Part shown: piece by piece, positions 12,601 to 24,600 of the stretch
How the letters are laid out: the number at the start of each line of letters is the position of its first letter
How positions within the stretch are numbered: position 1 is the stretch's first letter
Source of the DNA: Astropecten irregularis
Lineage: Eukaryota > Echinodermata > Asteroidea > Paxillosida > Astropectinidae
NCBI GenBank assembly: GCA_963971285.1
Contig: OZ020248.1
Location: forward strand, 11,470,001-11,534,000
Length of the DNA: 64,000 nucleotides
Reading direction: 5' to 3'
Notes under the pieces: generated by a model
The model's input: the letters and a program-made list of their open reading frames with translations, nothing else
What the model was told of the DNA's origin: nothing
Database searches by the model: none
Made by a program: the position numbers and the translations under genes

Positions 12601-15600
12601 TGCAGCCCTACGTAGGATATGATGGGTTATCCTTCGTAACTGGAGTTACGATCACTCGTAGGGCTATTTGTGAAATCGGCCCCTTGTATCTTGTATTAAA
12701 GGGTGGCCGCAATGGGTGTTTTTGCTTATAAATTGATGGAATAAAGTCTTTAAAACGCAGTTGTGTGGCTGTCGTAGTTTTAGCCTCCCTTGTGTTGGTG
12801 TAAAAATCATTTTATTAACTGGGAGGGGGGAACGTGGTGACGTCATCTTGGGAACTTGGTAGCTGGTTCACAAGCCATCAAGTAATGCTAAGCTGGTTCC
12901 CGCGTCACGGACGACATTCAAAATCCCGTACTAGGGGGTGGGGCGTGAACATAAAATGCTATGGGGTGCAGATTATTTGGAGAAAACAAAATACCAAATA
13001 CGGGGGAAAACAAAAAACAAACTTTAATCACATTTAATATATTGTTTTAAAGATAATGAAATTATTTCGGTAGATTTCATTAAATATCATTGCAGCCACC
13101 CTTTAAGCAGAGACATTTCTCCTTCTGCAAGCACTGTTTCTCAGTTTTTCAGTTCATGGCGTACTGGGAATGAAGTTGAATGATCTTCAATACTTTACCT
13201 GTCTCACAGTGAGTTCCAGTAACGTAGGATGGACACTGGCAGGCATAGGCATTCACTCCTTCAATGCACGTTCCATTGTTCTGGCATGGGTTGCTGGAAC
13301 ATTCCTGAATATCTTCAACATGATTTCAAAAATAAATTTCACGTCAAGGAAATGAATAAAAAAACCTAAATGGCATTAAAATGAAAGAAATATTTGGTTT
13401 TGTTTTATTTTTTATCTTTGTAGCTTTTTGGAAGAGAATAGTAATTCAAGCTTCTTATAAAGAATTTATTAATATCCTTTTAGCTCTTTCAGAACCAATG
13501 GGAGACTTTGGAGAACCGATCTTCAAGTCAACAGAGCACGCGCAAAATAACGCGCGCATGCTCACAATTGCGTGCGTGTGCGCTGTTGACTTGAAGACCG
13601 ATTCTCCAAAGTCTCCCATTGAACATTACAAACGGTTGGCCTCTATATCCCACATGCTGCACATCCACATATCCCCTTTCAGTACCATATTTGCCATACA
13701 TGTTCCACATACTACGAGTACTAATTGCCCCCTGTCAGTATCATATACTTTACACACAGTTGGTCCCACATACTATGAGTACACATAGCCGCCCTTTCAG
13801 CAATCAGTATCATACTTTAAACACATTATAGCTTCCATATCCCACATATAGGTCACTATGAGAATACGTCCACATCATAACCCCTTTCAGTACGCTGTGC
13901 TTTACACACAATTGGCCTCCATATCCAACATACTCTGGGCATTTACGAAACGGTGGCTCAGGCTCAGGCTTAGACTCTGTCATCCATATGCTGAAAATAT
14001 AACTTGTGGTTTTTCATTGAAGTTGAAGCTCTGTTTAACTTTTCAAACAAGACAATCTACTTCAGAACTGCAGCTAAAAGCCTCTATTTTGATGTATACC
14101 CGTTATTTTAGAATGGGTTCATGAAATGGATCGGGCTGGAGCCTGAGTCTGAGCCTATGTTTGGAAAAGACCCTATGAGTAACACATCCACATTATCCCT
14201 TTTAGTACCATACACTTTACATACAATTGGCCTCCATATCCAACATACTGTAAGTACTGGTATATGCATGAACATAGCCTCTTTCAGTACCATAAGGGCG
14301 GCCCCTTTTTATTACTGCATGTGGTTCTCATTTCCGACCGACCCATATTTTGGGCTGCGACCGAAGAAAAAAAAAACTTTTTTTTTGCCACCGACCCTAT
14401 CCAGAATGACATAATATCTATTTTCTTTTTAAAATTCCAGAATTTCTGGAGACAAATTTTGCCAATAGGCCTATTTGTATACTTTCTATCACAGAAATAA
14501 TAAAAAATATTCAAACAAGATTACAGTGAATACAATGGACATTTCTCATCATTTTCTTTATGTTTTTGTGTATTCAGCCAAATTTTTTTTCCACCAAACG
14601 TTCTTTTTTTTCTGACCGACCCTCCGACAAGGTGAAAAAGAAATGAGAACCACAGTATTAAAAAGGGGCGCCCTAACAGACGTGGCCTACAAACATCAAA
14701 TAATTACCTCAGATGTTAAAACTTTATAAATGATACAAATGCAAACTGACCACCCTCAACCTAATGTCAATAACATAACAGTATATAATGGTTACCTCCG
14801 TAACATATGATTCCAGTGTAGCCTGGCAGGCAGACACATAGGAACGCATTGCTACCTTCATAGCATGTGCCTCCATTCAAACAAGGCTGGCTCATGCACT
14901 CAATGGTTTCTAAAACAAAATGACAAAAAAAAACACATCTTAAAACCATGCTGGGAAGCGCAGTTGGTATAAAGAAGGCCTGCACGGTAATCCAGAGGTC
15001 GCTGGTTGAAATCCCACTCCAGTCAATTTTTCTCTGTTCACATTTCAATGACTTGAAATAAATCCAGTCAGTTTCTCTTAAGTGGTTATTTGATGAAAAT
15101 AATAATAATGATAATGATCAATGATGATTTATATTGCGCAGCTACTACATGAATATACTCTACTGCGCATTACAACTTAATCCCTGGTCATCGGGCCATA
15201 ATTTACATTCCTGAAACCATCTCAACTCCCTGGGGAGTATACAGCCCCGGGCTACCATATTCAGTGCATAGAGGCTTATCAAACCACAAAGCCATCTCTA
15301 CCCTCGCAGGTACCCATTTACACCTGGGTGAAGAGGAGCAATATGTGACAACGCAACGTCTTGCCAAGGATGCAAGCACCACTAGCCCATGGCTGGATTC
15401 GAACCCACAATCTGTAGACTGACCACAAGACTTTGAGTTCATCAACACGCCAGACCACTAGGCCACAGCACCCCATCATGATATTAATGAGGATTTTACT
15501 TACCAGTTTCACACTGTTGGCCACGCCATCCTGTGGGACACGTGCAGTTGTAATGTGTGTACTGATTGCTGCATGTTCCTTCATTGAGACATGGGGAATT

Positions 15601-18600
15601 GATGCAGGCATCCACGGCTGGGAATTAAGCAAGTAAATAACAACAGGAATCAATTAATCAAATCAGACGTAGATTCAGTAGGATCGGCCGGTTTCAGAAT
15701 TAGAACTGATCTTAAAGGTATACATGTAATACATGATTGGTATAATGGTCTGGTATGTTTCTACCAGCACCATCTTCATAGTCCATGGGGGGGGCTAGGG
15801 GGGTTACGACCCCCCAGGTTTACACTTTTTATGTATATACAAAATGATTTTGTGCACAAAAGTATATGGAATTACGACCCAGCTAAAAGATCAAACCCCA
15901 GGTCTGAGGACGTGTCTACACAACTGCTTTATACCCTGGGAGTTGTACGTAAATCTGTACAATGGTTAGGTGCTGATAAGAAACCCATAACAGACTGGGC
16001 TCGGTTCTGTTATGGAAGTGACGTTCAATGAATTCTCTTATGAATTGTCTGAAGTCTTCTTCTCTATAAGGGTCTTGTATCCAAGGAGGCCTGCGGCCGA
16101 TTTCACGAAACGCTAAGACGCGTCTTAGGAAGAGTAACTCGTCCTATGTCAGGACGCGTCCTAGGATTGATTTCACCAAAGTTAAGACGTGTTCATACGT
16201 ATCTCAACTTCCATAGCAACGCGGCTGAACTCGTCTTAACTTAGGACGGGTCTGAGGGTCGTCTTATCTGCACGAACACGTACATATTAAATACTGAATA
16301 GCAATGCCAATGGCGCTTACGCTTCTTGCTGAGTCATAGCTAAGATCGATCTTACGGCTAGGACTCGTCCTAAGTCCTGAGATCGATCCTAACATAAGAA
16401 GCGTTTCGTGAAATCGGCCCCAGGCTCCCTCATGATCAGTGTCTGTTTGCCCATAGAGAAGGACAGTTCTGACTCACCGATCTCACAGCGGGCACCAGTC
16501 CACTCAATGGAGCAGACACATTTATACGAGGCATCTAAACTGGTGCATGTCGCATTGTTCAGGCAAGGGCTGCTACCACAGGGTGTATCGTCTGCAGGTT
16601 CAAGCACTGGAGTGAACAAAACAAAAACAGTCAAATCAGTTGGTCAATGTGGAAACTACATGGCTATTATAGGGAAAAACAAGGCTGGAGGCTAGGCTTG
16701 GGACTTATTTCGCTACCGCCATTTGAGGCCTAAAAGACGAAACCAAGGGACAGACATGACAGAAGCTAATCAAACTACAAAGCCATCTCTACCCTTGCAG
16801 GTACCCATTTACACCTGGGTAAAGAGGAGCAATATGTGACAAAGCGTCTTGCACAAGGACACAAGCACCATTAACCCATGGCTGGATTTGAACCCACAAT
16901 CTGTAGATTGACCACAAGACTTTGAGTTCATCAACACGCCAGACCACTAGGCCACAGCACCCCATCATGATATTAATGAGGATTTTACTTACCAGTTTCA
17001 CACTGTTGGCCACGCCATCCTGTGGGACACGTGCAGTTGTAATGAGTGTACTGATTGCTGCATGTTCCCCCATTGAGACATGGGGAATTGATGCAGGCAT
17101 CCACGGCTGTGAATTAAGCAAGTATAAATAACAACAGGAATCAATTAATTGAATCAGACGAAGATTCAGTAGGATCGGCCGGTTTCAGAATTAGAACTGA
17201 TCTATAAAGGCATAATACATGATTGGTAATGGTCTGGTATGTTTAATTTCTACCAGCACCATCTTCATACCATGGGCGTAGATCCTGGGGGGCTAGGGGG
17301 GTTACAACCCCCCCAGGTTTACATTTTTTATATATATATATATAAAATGATTTTGTGCACAAACGTATATGGAAGTACGACCCAGCTACACGATCAAACC
17401 CTCAGGTCTGAGGACATGTCTACACAACTGCTTCATACCCTGGGAGTTGTACGTAAATCTGTACAATGGTTAGGTGCTGATAAGAAACCCATAACAGACT
17501 GACCTCAGTTCTGTTATGGAAGTAACGTTCAATGAATTATCTTATGAATTGTCTAAAGTCTTCGTCTCTAAGGGTCTTGTATGAAAGAGAAGGAGGCCTG
17601 CGGCCGATTTCACGAAACGCTAAGACGCGTCTTAGGAAGAGTAACTCGTCCTATGTCAGGACGCATCCTAGGATTGATTTCATCAAAGTTAAGACGCATT
17701 CAATGCATCTCAACTTCCATAGCAACACGGTTGAACTCGTCTTAACTTAGGACGGGTCTGAGGGTCGTCTTATCTGCACGAACACGTACATACATCAAAT
17801 ACTGAATAGCAACAATACCAATGGCGCTTACGCTTCTTGCTGAGTCATAGCTAAGATCGATCTTACGGCTAGGACTCGTCCTAAGGTCCTGAGATCGATC
17901 CTAACATAAGAAGAGTTTTGTGAAATCGGCCCCAGGCTCCCTCATGATCAGTGTCTGTTTGCCAGTAGAGAAGGAAGGTTCTGACTCACCAATCTCACAG
18001 CGGGCACCAGTCCACTCAATGGAGCAGACACATTTATACGAGGCATCCAAACTGGTACACGTCGCATTGTTCAGGCAGGGGCTGCTACCACATGGTGTAT
18101 CGTCTGCAGGTTCAAGCACTGGAGTGAACAAAACACAAACAATCAAATCAGTCGGTAAATGCAGAAACTGCATGGCCAAGGCATAGGACAAAACATGCTA
18201 GGCTTGGGACTTATTTCGCTACTGCCATTTGAGGTCCACAAAACGAAACCAAGTGATTGGGCCACATTACGAAGCCAAAGAATGGCTCCACCTTTGACAT
18301 GTATCACAAACCCTTCATTTCACTTAGGACACAAAATGGCAGTAGCAAAATAAATCCCAAGCCTAGCCTCAAGCCTCATTTCTTAAAAGCTCATAGACAA
18401 GATATAGACCCTTTTGCAGATAACCGAACTATGGAATTGTTTGTGTGAAACTGTTTCGTGGAAACTGTCCCACAATGCATTTCTCATATAACATATCACT
18501 GCACACTTCTGGAATTTACGTCCGCTGTAAATTCTTTTGTTGCTAGACAAAAGGCAGGCGGGGACACTGCAGAGATGGCGGACAGTATATTGTGCAATCG

Positions 18601-21600
18601 GATCGGTGTATTAAAGACATGATGATGTTTCCTTTCTCATATATTCTCCTTATATTGTAAGTCACCTGCCAAGGCAATTAATCCATTTCTGTATAACCTC
18701 ATCAACTCAGGCTGCGGCTTCGGCTTTGACTTCATCCCCATCATCCAACAGCTTATGACATGTATGACTTCCAGATTAAGCCAGAGCCATATCCAATGCC
18801 TCTATATGGATACCCATGACTCAAAATGAATGTACAAAACAAAGCCAAAGCCGACCCGCTCTCAGGCCTGAAGCCAAATTATTGAAAAGGGTCATCATGG
18901 CCTCTTACCATTTTCACACCGGTCTCCAGAGAATCCATCCAGGCACTGACAGAAGTAAGAGCCAGTCCCTTCAAAGCAGAGACCACCGTTGACACAAGGG
19001 GAGCTGGTGCATTCCAGTACGTCTGAAAAATTGTGAAGAGAAACTAAACTGCAACGATTTGCTTCAAAATGTACAGAAACTTGGCCTTGTTTTGTCCTCG
19101 ATGACGTCGGAAGGACACATTTTCAAAACTCGGCCTTGAAATAATTCAGCCTGAAATGGTAGTCAGATAAACCCCTCCAAAAAACTCAAGTTTGAGGGAT
19201 GATATTATTTTTTGTTACTGATCTATGAACGGTGAAACTGGTATCATTGGAAAGCTTCATTATTCCTCTTTACAATGATGTGCCATCTGTTGTGATTATG
19301 TAATCATGGAATGTGCATTTCTCCTGAATAAAGGGCAAAGTCAGAAGTGAAATGTTGCAAAATGAAAATGAGAATACACCATGTTTTGACCGTGCTTTCA
19401 AGCATTAGCACATCAACACCATTCATCATCCTCAAAAACGATTGGAAGTTCACTACTGAAAACAACAAATTTTGCAACATTTAATTTTTGACATTGCTGC
19501 GTATTTATCAGGACTGTACATTCCATGATTACATTAGCATAACAAATGACACATCATTGTAAAGAGGAATAATCACACTTTTCAATGATACCAGTCTCAT
19601 CGTTCATAGATCAATATAAACGCAAAAGATATCATCCCTCAAATTTGAGTTGCAGAACTTTTTTCGGAGGAGTTTATATTTGAGCTGGAAAAATACAGAA
19701 TGCTACCATAAACCACTTTCCAGGAAGAAATTTTTAAACCAGGCGGAAGGGGATAAATATTAAATAAATAAAATAAGTACAAATTGGTGTCACATTCCAG
19801 ATAGGGCTTAAAGGTAGTATCATACTTTGGTAAGAAACCAAAACAGAAATGTTCACAGATTTACATATTACTTTCAGGGTATGCAGATGGTGCTGGTAGA
19901 AACCTACCGTTAAAATTTTTTCACCTGAAATGGACTATTTATCCAGAAATTAGTAACAAAAAACGAGGGAAAATCTTTTTGATCTTTTAAAAGATCAAAA
20001 ATAAAAGAGAAAAGACTTAAGAAATACTGTGGCTGTTTTTTCACGATTTTCTCAAAAAGTGGGCACCGTATGGGACTGAAATTTTCACAGATGACTGTTA
20101 CTGTATCTGTCTTGGTATTTTTGCCCAAGAATCTGTATTTCTTTGATAAAAACCAATTACCTTTAACTCGGCCTGTACATTTCAGGCTGTGTGTCAAGTA
20201 CACACACCGTACTGTATCAGTGCCGTGAGTGAATGGAACCGGTAGGGTGGCCTTCTCTTTACATCTTGAACTTGAGGGCTTTTTTAAACTTAATTTTTTT
20301 TCAACCTACCTTGTTCACACTCTGGTCCAATCCAGCCCGCCGCACATTCACACAGAAATACAGTACTGCCTTGATCAATGCAAGTCCCTCCATTCTTACA
20401 CGGTAAGCTTACCGAACAGACACTAACATCTACATCTATGCAAGAAATGTAAACAAAGAAATTCTCCAAAATGTGTGCGCTACAGTAAACGAAGAGATGA
20501 TGCTTCAATGTACAGTGCAAGATCGGTAACATTCCCAAACAGAAATGTCCACAGATTTACATATAATTTTTAGGATATGAGGATGGTGCTGGTAGAAACC
20601 TACCGTTAAAATATTTCTGCCTGAAATGGTGTATTTATCCAGAAATCAGTAAAAAAAAAAAAAGACCGAAAACAGTTTTGATCTTGTGGTAAGATCAAAA
20701 CCATTCTTTATGTTTTGTAAGAAAATAAAATTGAGTTGGGTTATAGCTACATAACCCATATTTCACCAATGCACTGTTCACAATGGATAAGAATGACACA
20801 AAGAAACCAATCCATTCCAGAGATGGGTATTGCTATGCAAAAGCCCTGAGACATGTGATATAGCAACAGAGTCTTTAGTCAGTTAGTCTGGGAATTTCAA
20901 ACTGAGGTGTTTATATGCAATGAAAAAGAAGACTGTGTGCCAGAAACTATTCAGATTTAACTCAAAAAGGGTTATTGACTACAAATCTTCCCAAATAATG
21001 TTATGTTGCTCGACTTGAGCTTGGGCTACATGTCTATCAAACCAGTGATAAATTCGTATTTTGGGTATTCTATTTTAACAATTGAGTATGACAATATAGG
21101 AAAGGTGATATATAACCTTGGGAACCATCCAGGGTTTAATAACTCACCCATTTCACAGCGTTCCCCTGTGAAGCCCTGGGCACACTGACAGAAGAACGAA
21201 GCCTGACCTTCAAAACACACCCCACCATTCTCACACGGTTCACTGGCACAATTGGGCAGTTCTACAAACACGAAAGGAAAATAAAAACATTGAGATTTTT
21301 ATCCCAATGGGATCTGACATTTGGTTATTTAAGCATTTCCTACAAGTTCTAAAGCACGGAACCGGGTTCTTTTGTATTATGTTTTTATTTAATTTTCTGT
21401 AAATCTGAAACTTTTGTAAAAATGTTTGGCTATGTTACCAGCTGAGGCATGAACATTTATTCCTAGATGATGATGAGCTACCCGTAAAAATCAAAAATGA
21501 TTGAAACTGATCTTCCAGAAAAGAGGATTTCTGGTATTTTTGTTTTCATTTGTTATTTATTTCTAACCGAACAAAAAAAAACTGAAGCAGTCCAAAATTC

Positions 21601-24600
21601 AGAACTGCATTAGTAAATGAACTCTTAAGATAAAAAGATAACCGCATTGGTATCTATTTGTATGATTTCTGTAGTACGGAATTGCTCATTTGAACAATTG
21701 AGCACGACGGATGTTGGAACAGGTTCTTTGAATCTAGGAGCACCTCACCTGTTTCACAGCGTTGCCCTGCATAACCCGTAGAGCACACGCAGGAGAATGA
21801 TGATGGGCCTTCAGAACACACCCCTCCGTTCTGGCAAGGCTCGCTGGCACACTTGGGCAGCTCTGCTCACAAAGGGAAATCCAGATAAAATTAATTAACA
21901 ATACAATATAGGGCAGTTGCTGGGATCTCCACTCACTTCAGGGGCCAATTTCATAGAGCTGCTTAAGTACCAGAATTTGTGTAAGTACCAAAATCTCGGT
22001 ACAGTAGATTAAATCAGCATATGCCATCCAAAACTCACAGTGACTGTTATGCTCAGAAAACAATGGCAATACCAGTCAAAAGCAGCAAACATCACTTGAA
22101 AATTTGGTTGGTAATCCTGTTTGATCAAGGAAGACTTTTTATGCAAAACCAAAGTTTGTGCTTAAGAAGCTCCGGTATATAGGTATTCAAACATTTTTGG
22201 GTTGACCAAGTTTGTCGGCCAATTTTATAGGGCTGTGCTCAGAGCATAGAAACAATGCCTATTCTAGGAAGAGAAATTTTAATACTAGGTTGTCCAAATC
22301 ACTGAAAAGCCTTGCCGGGTCTGGGCTTTGCCTAGGGCCTTGGGCTCCTATAATCCCCAAACCCAGAACTATTGACTTGAAGCCCCTGTTTTGTCCTGTA
22401 TCATAGTTTGCGCTATTACCCAATTGACAGATTGAGTCCATATTGATTATAGACAGTATCCAGAAGCCAGGCGTTATAACTATCCTTCTTTGATATTAAA
22501 TTGGAAGCAGCTCTTTTCTAGTTCAGAAGCTCAGAGTCGATAATTAGGAGGATTTCAAGCCCAAAGGCCTGGGCCTTTTTACCAGGCTTTTCAAATCAAT
22601 GGCTAGGCCCGACCAGCATCAAAAATTCACTTCCTACGCTGCAATAGGGCCTACGTCTCTTTTGCAAAAACTGGTTGCAAGCCCAAATTCGATCGTAGTG
22701 ATTTTCTTGATAACCAAAACAAAACAAAACAAACAAATGACCTGCCAGATATATCTATTATTGTTGCTAAAAAAATAAAACACATTCTCAAAGACAGTAA
22801 CTATGCAAAATTCAGTAGGGCACTTGGAAAAAAACTTTGATTCTGACTTTGACCTTGAAATGTGAGAAATGCATATTATGTTTGTGGTATTGTTTGTCAG
22901 GCAAATATTACGTGCCCCAAACAAAATATTTGGAATGGCAATGTCACCTTGACACGTGTAGTTTCTGTAACCTTCCAGACAGCTGTAGCCTGCACCACAC
23001 GGGTTGACAATGGGCCAGTCGCACTCAAAGCCATCTAGTCAACCAAAAAGAAATTAAGGTAAACGTTAATGGCTTCCCAAACTGGTGTGTGCATGAGTCC
23101 ATGGGTTGTTATAGAAAAAAGGTATGAGTACCAGCCAATTTTCTCTTCAAAGATTTTCTGGCCGGTAGCAAATCTCAAATTTCCTTGAATCCGTTGCAAC
23201 TATAGTTTTACCTAAATGATAGTGTGTGTGATGCTGACACTAACCAGAAAATGAAAGTACAAATTGAATGTGTTGATGAATTTTGCAACAGCATTTTCCA
23301 TTACTACATTAAAGGTAGTATCATACTTCAAAACATTTTTGATCTTTGGAAGATTAAAAATCCTGTGAAAAGTCTTAAGAAATACTGTGGGCGTTTTTTC
23401 ACTGTTTTCTCAACAAGTGGGCACCATATGAGACTGGTTGCTGCTTACCGGTTTCATACTCCACCCGCCAGCCTTGCTGGATAATGTTGAAGTCCGAGAC
23501 CCAGACTATGAAGACATGGTTGCTTTGAAACGTCAGCACGACAGGCGCGTCCAGTTGCCCGCTGTACTCTACCCCGTTGGAGTCGTTGCCTCCCTGTCCA
23601 ACATACAGGTAGTCCTTCAGTCTCTCCGTGTTCATGTATGAGATGTTCAAGGTGATGGTGACTGCGCCGGGGACACGGATGTGGTAGAGGCAGTCCTCTG
23701 AGTTGTTGTGCTGGTCAGGAAAGTTGGGAGAGGTGATGACGCCCGAGGCGTTGGAGAAGCTGTACTGACAACTGTGATCTGTGGGGAAAGACAAAACAAT
23801 TGCTTGAGTATCAATGCAGACTATTATCAACTCATTAACATTACTTTCCTCCATGCATGTAAACACATCTTTTATATACACTCAGACTCGCAACGAATTC
23901 ATAACAACACAAAGATTAATCCGGCCAGCTAAGAAACTCAGATACGTCATGATCATACAATAGCCAAACAGGGTCAAATGGAAAGAGTTTTTAAGCCCAA
24001 TTGTTGTTGGTCTTGATCGAGACCGGTCTCCAGACCACTTTTTGCTAGTCTCGTTGTTGGTCTCGCAACTTCATTTCTTGGTCTTGCTCTCTGTCTCGGA
24101 CTATCTGGTCTCGACTACAATACTGCAAGCCCTTCATATAAAAACTAAAAAAGGTTGGAAAGTTTTTTTAGGCCCTCATGGCTAAAGGGTATGTGCATGA
24201 TGACTTCTTATACTTACTTGATGGCAGAGAACAGTTTGCCCCGGTGAACGTAGCCGGACACAGACAGATGTGCCCAGGATCTAGGTAGGCTTCTAGGCAC
24301 GTGGCACCATTCTCACAAGGACTCTCGGAGCAATCTAAAAAGCAATGAATAATCAATATTTCAAATTTGAATCAAGTCAAGTTTTAGATTATACATGTAA
24401 CATAAAGCAGAATAGAACCTATTTCAGTGGTTGCGATGATCGTAACCCTAGGTCTGACATGGGGACTGACCCGCCACAAGGCAGTGTGTCCGAAAACCGT
24501 AACAGCCACCACAGCTGTCTTCGCGCTGATTGGTCCAGCCGCGCACTGCGCATTATTCAAACTCACGTCAAAGCGATCACGGGAGTCTCCACAATTTCTC

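Larger units (their letters stand above)
15268..16752. repeat. Tandem segmental duplication, copy 1
   Basis: About 1.49 kb repeated directly after it (16760-18255). It contains SINE tail/head, EGF exon A1 (15504-15617), a MITE fragment, a G/C-run segment near 15784, a palindromic GATTTCACGAAACG element (16088-16425) and EGF exon B1 (16478-16591). Order and content match copy 2 throughout; boundaries are approximate. Confidence 0.9.
16760..18255. repeat. Tandem segmental duplication, copy 2
   Basis: Contains EGF exon A2 (16993-17106) and EGF exon B2 (17990-18103) plus the same chain of intronic repeats as copy 1. The A-to-B spacing is 23 bp longer than in copy 1, partly from a TA-repeat expansion at 17329-17343. 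Confidence 0.9.
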
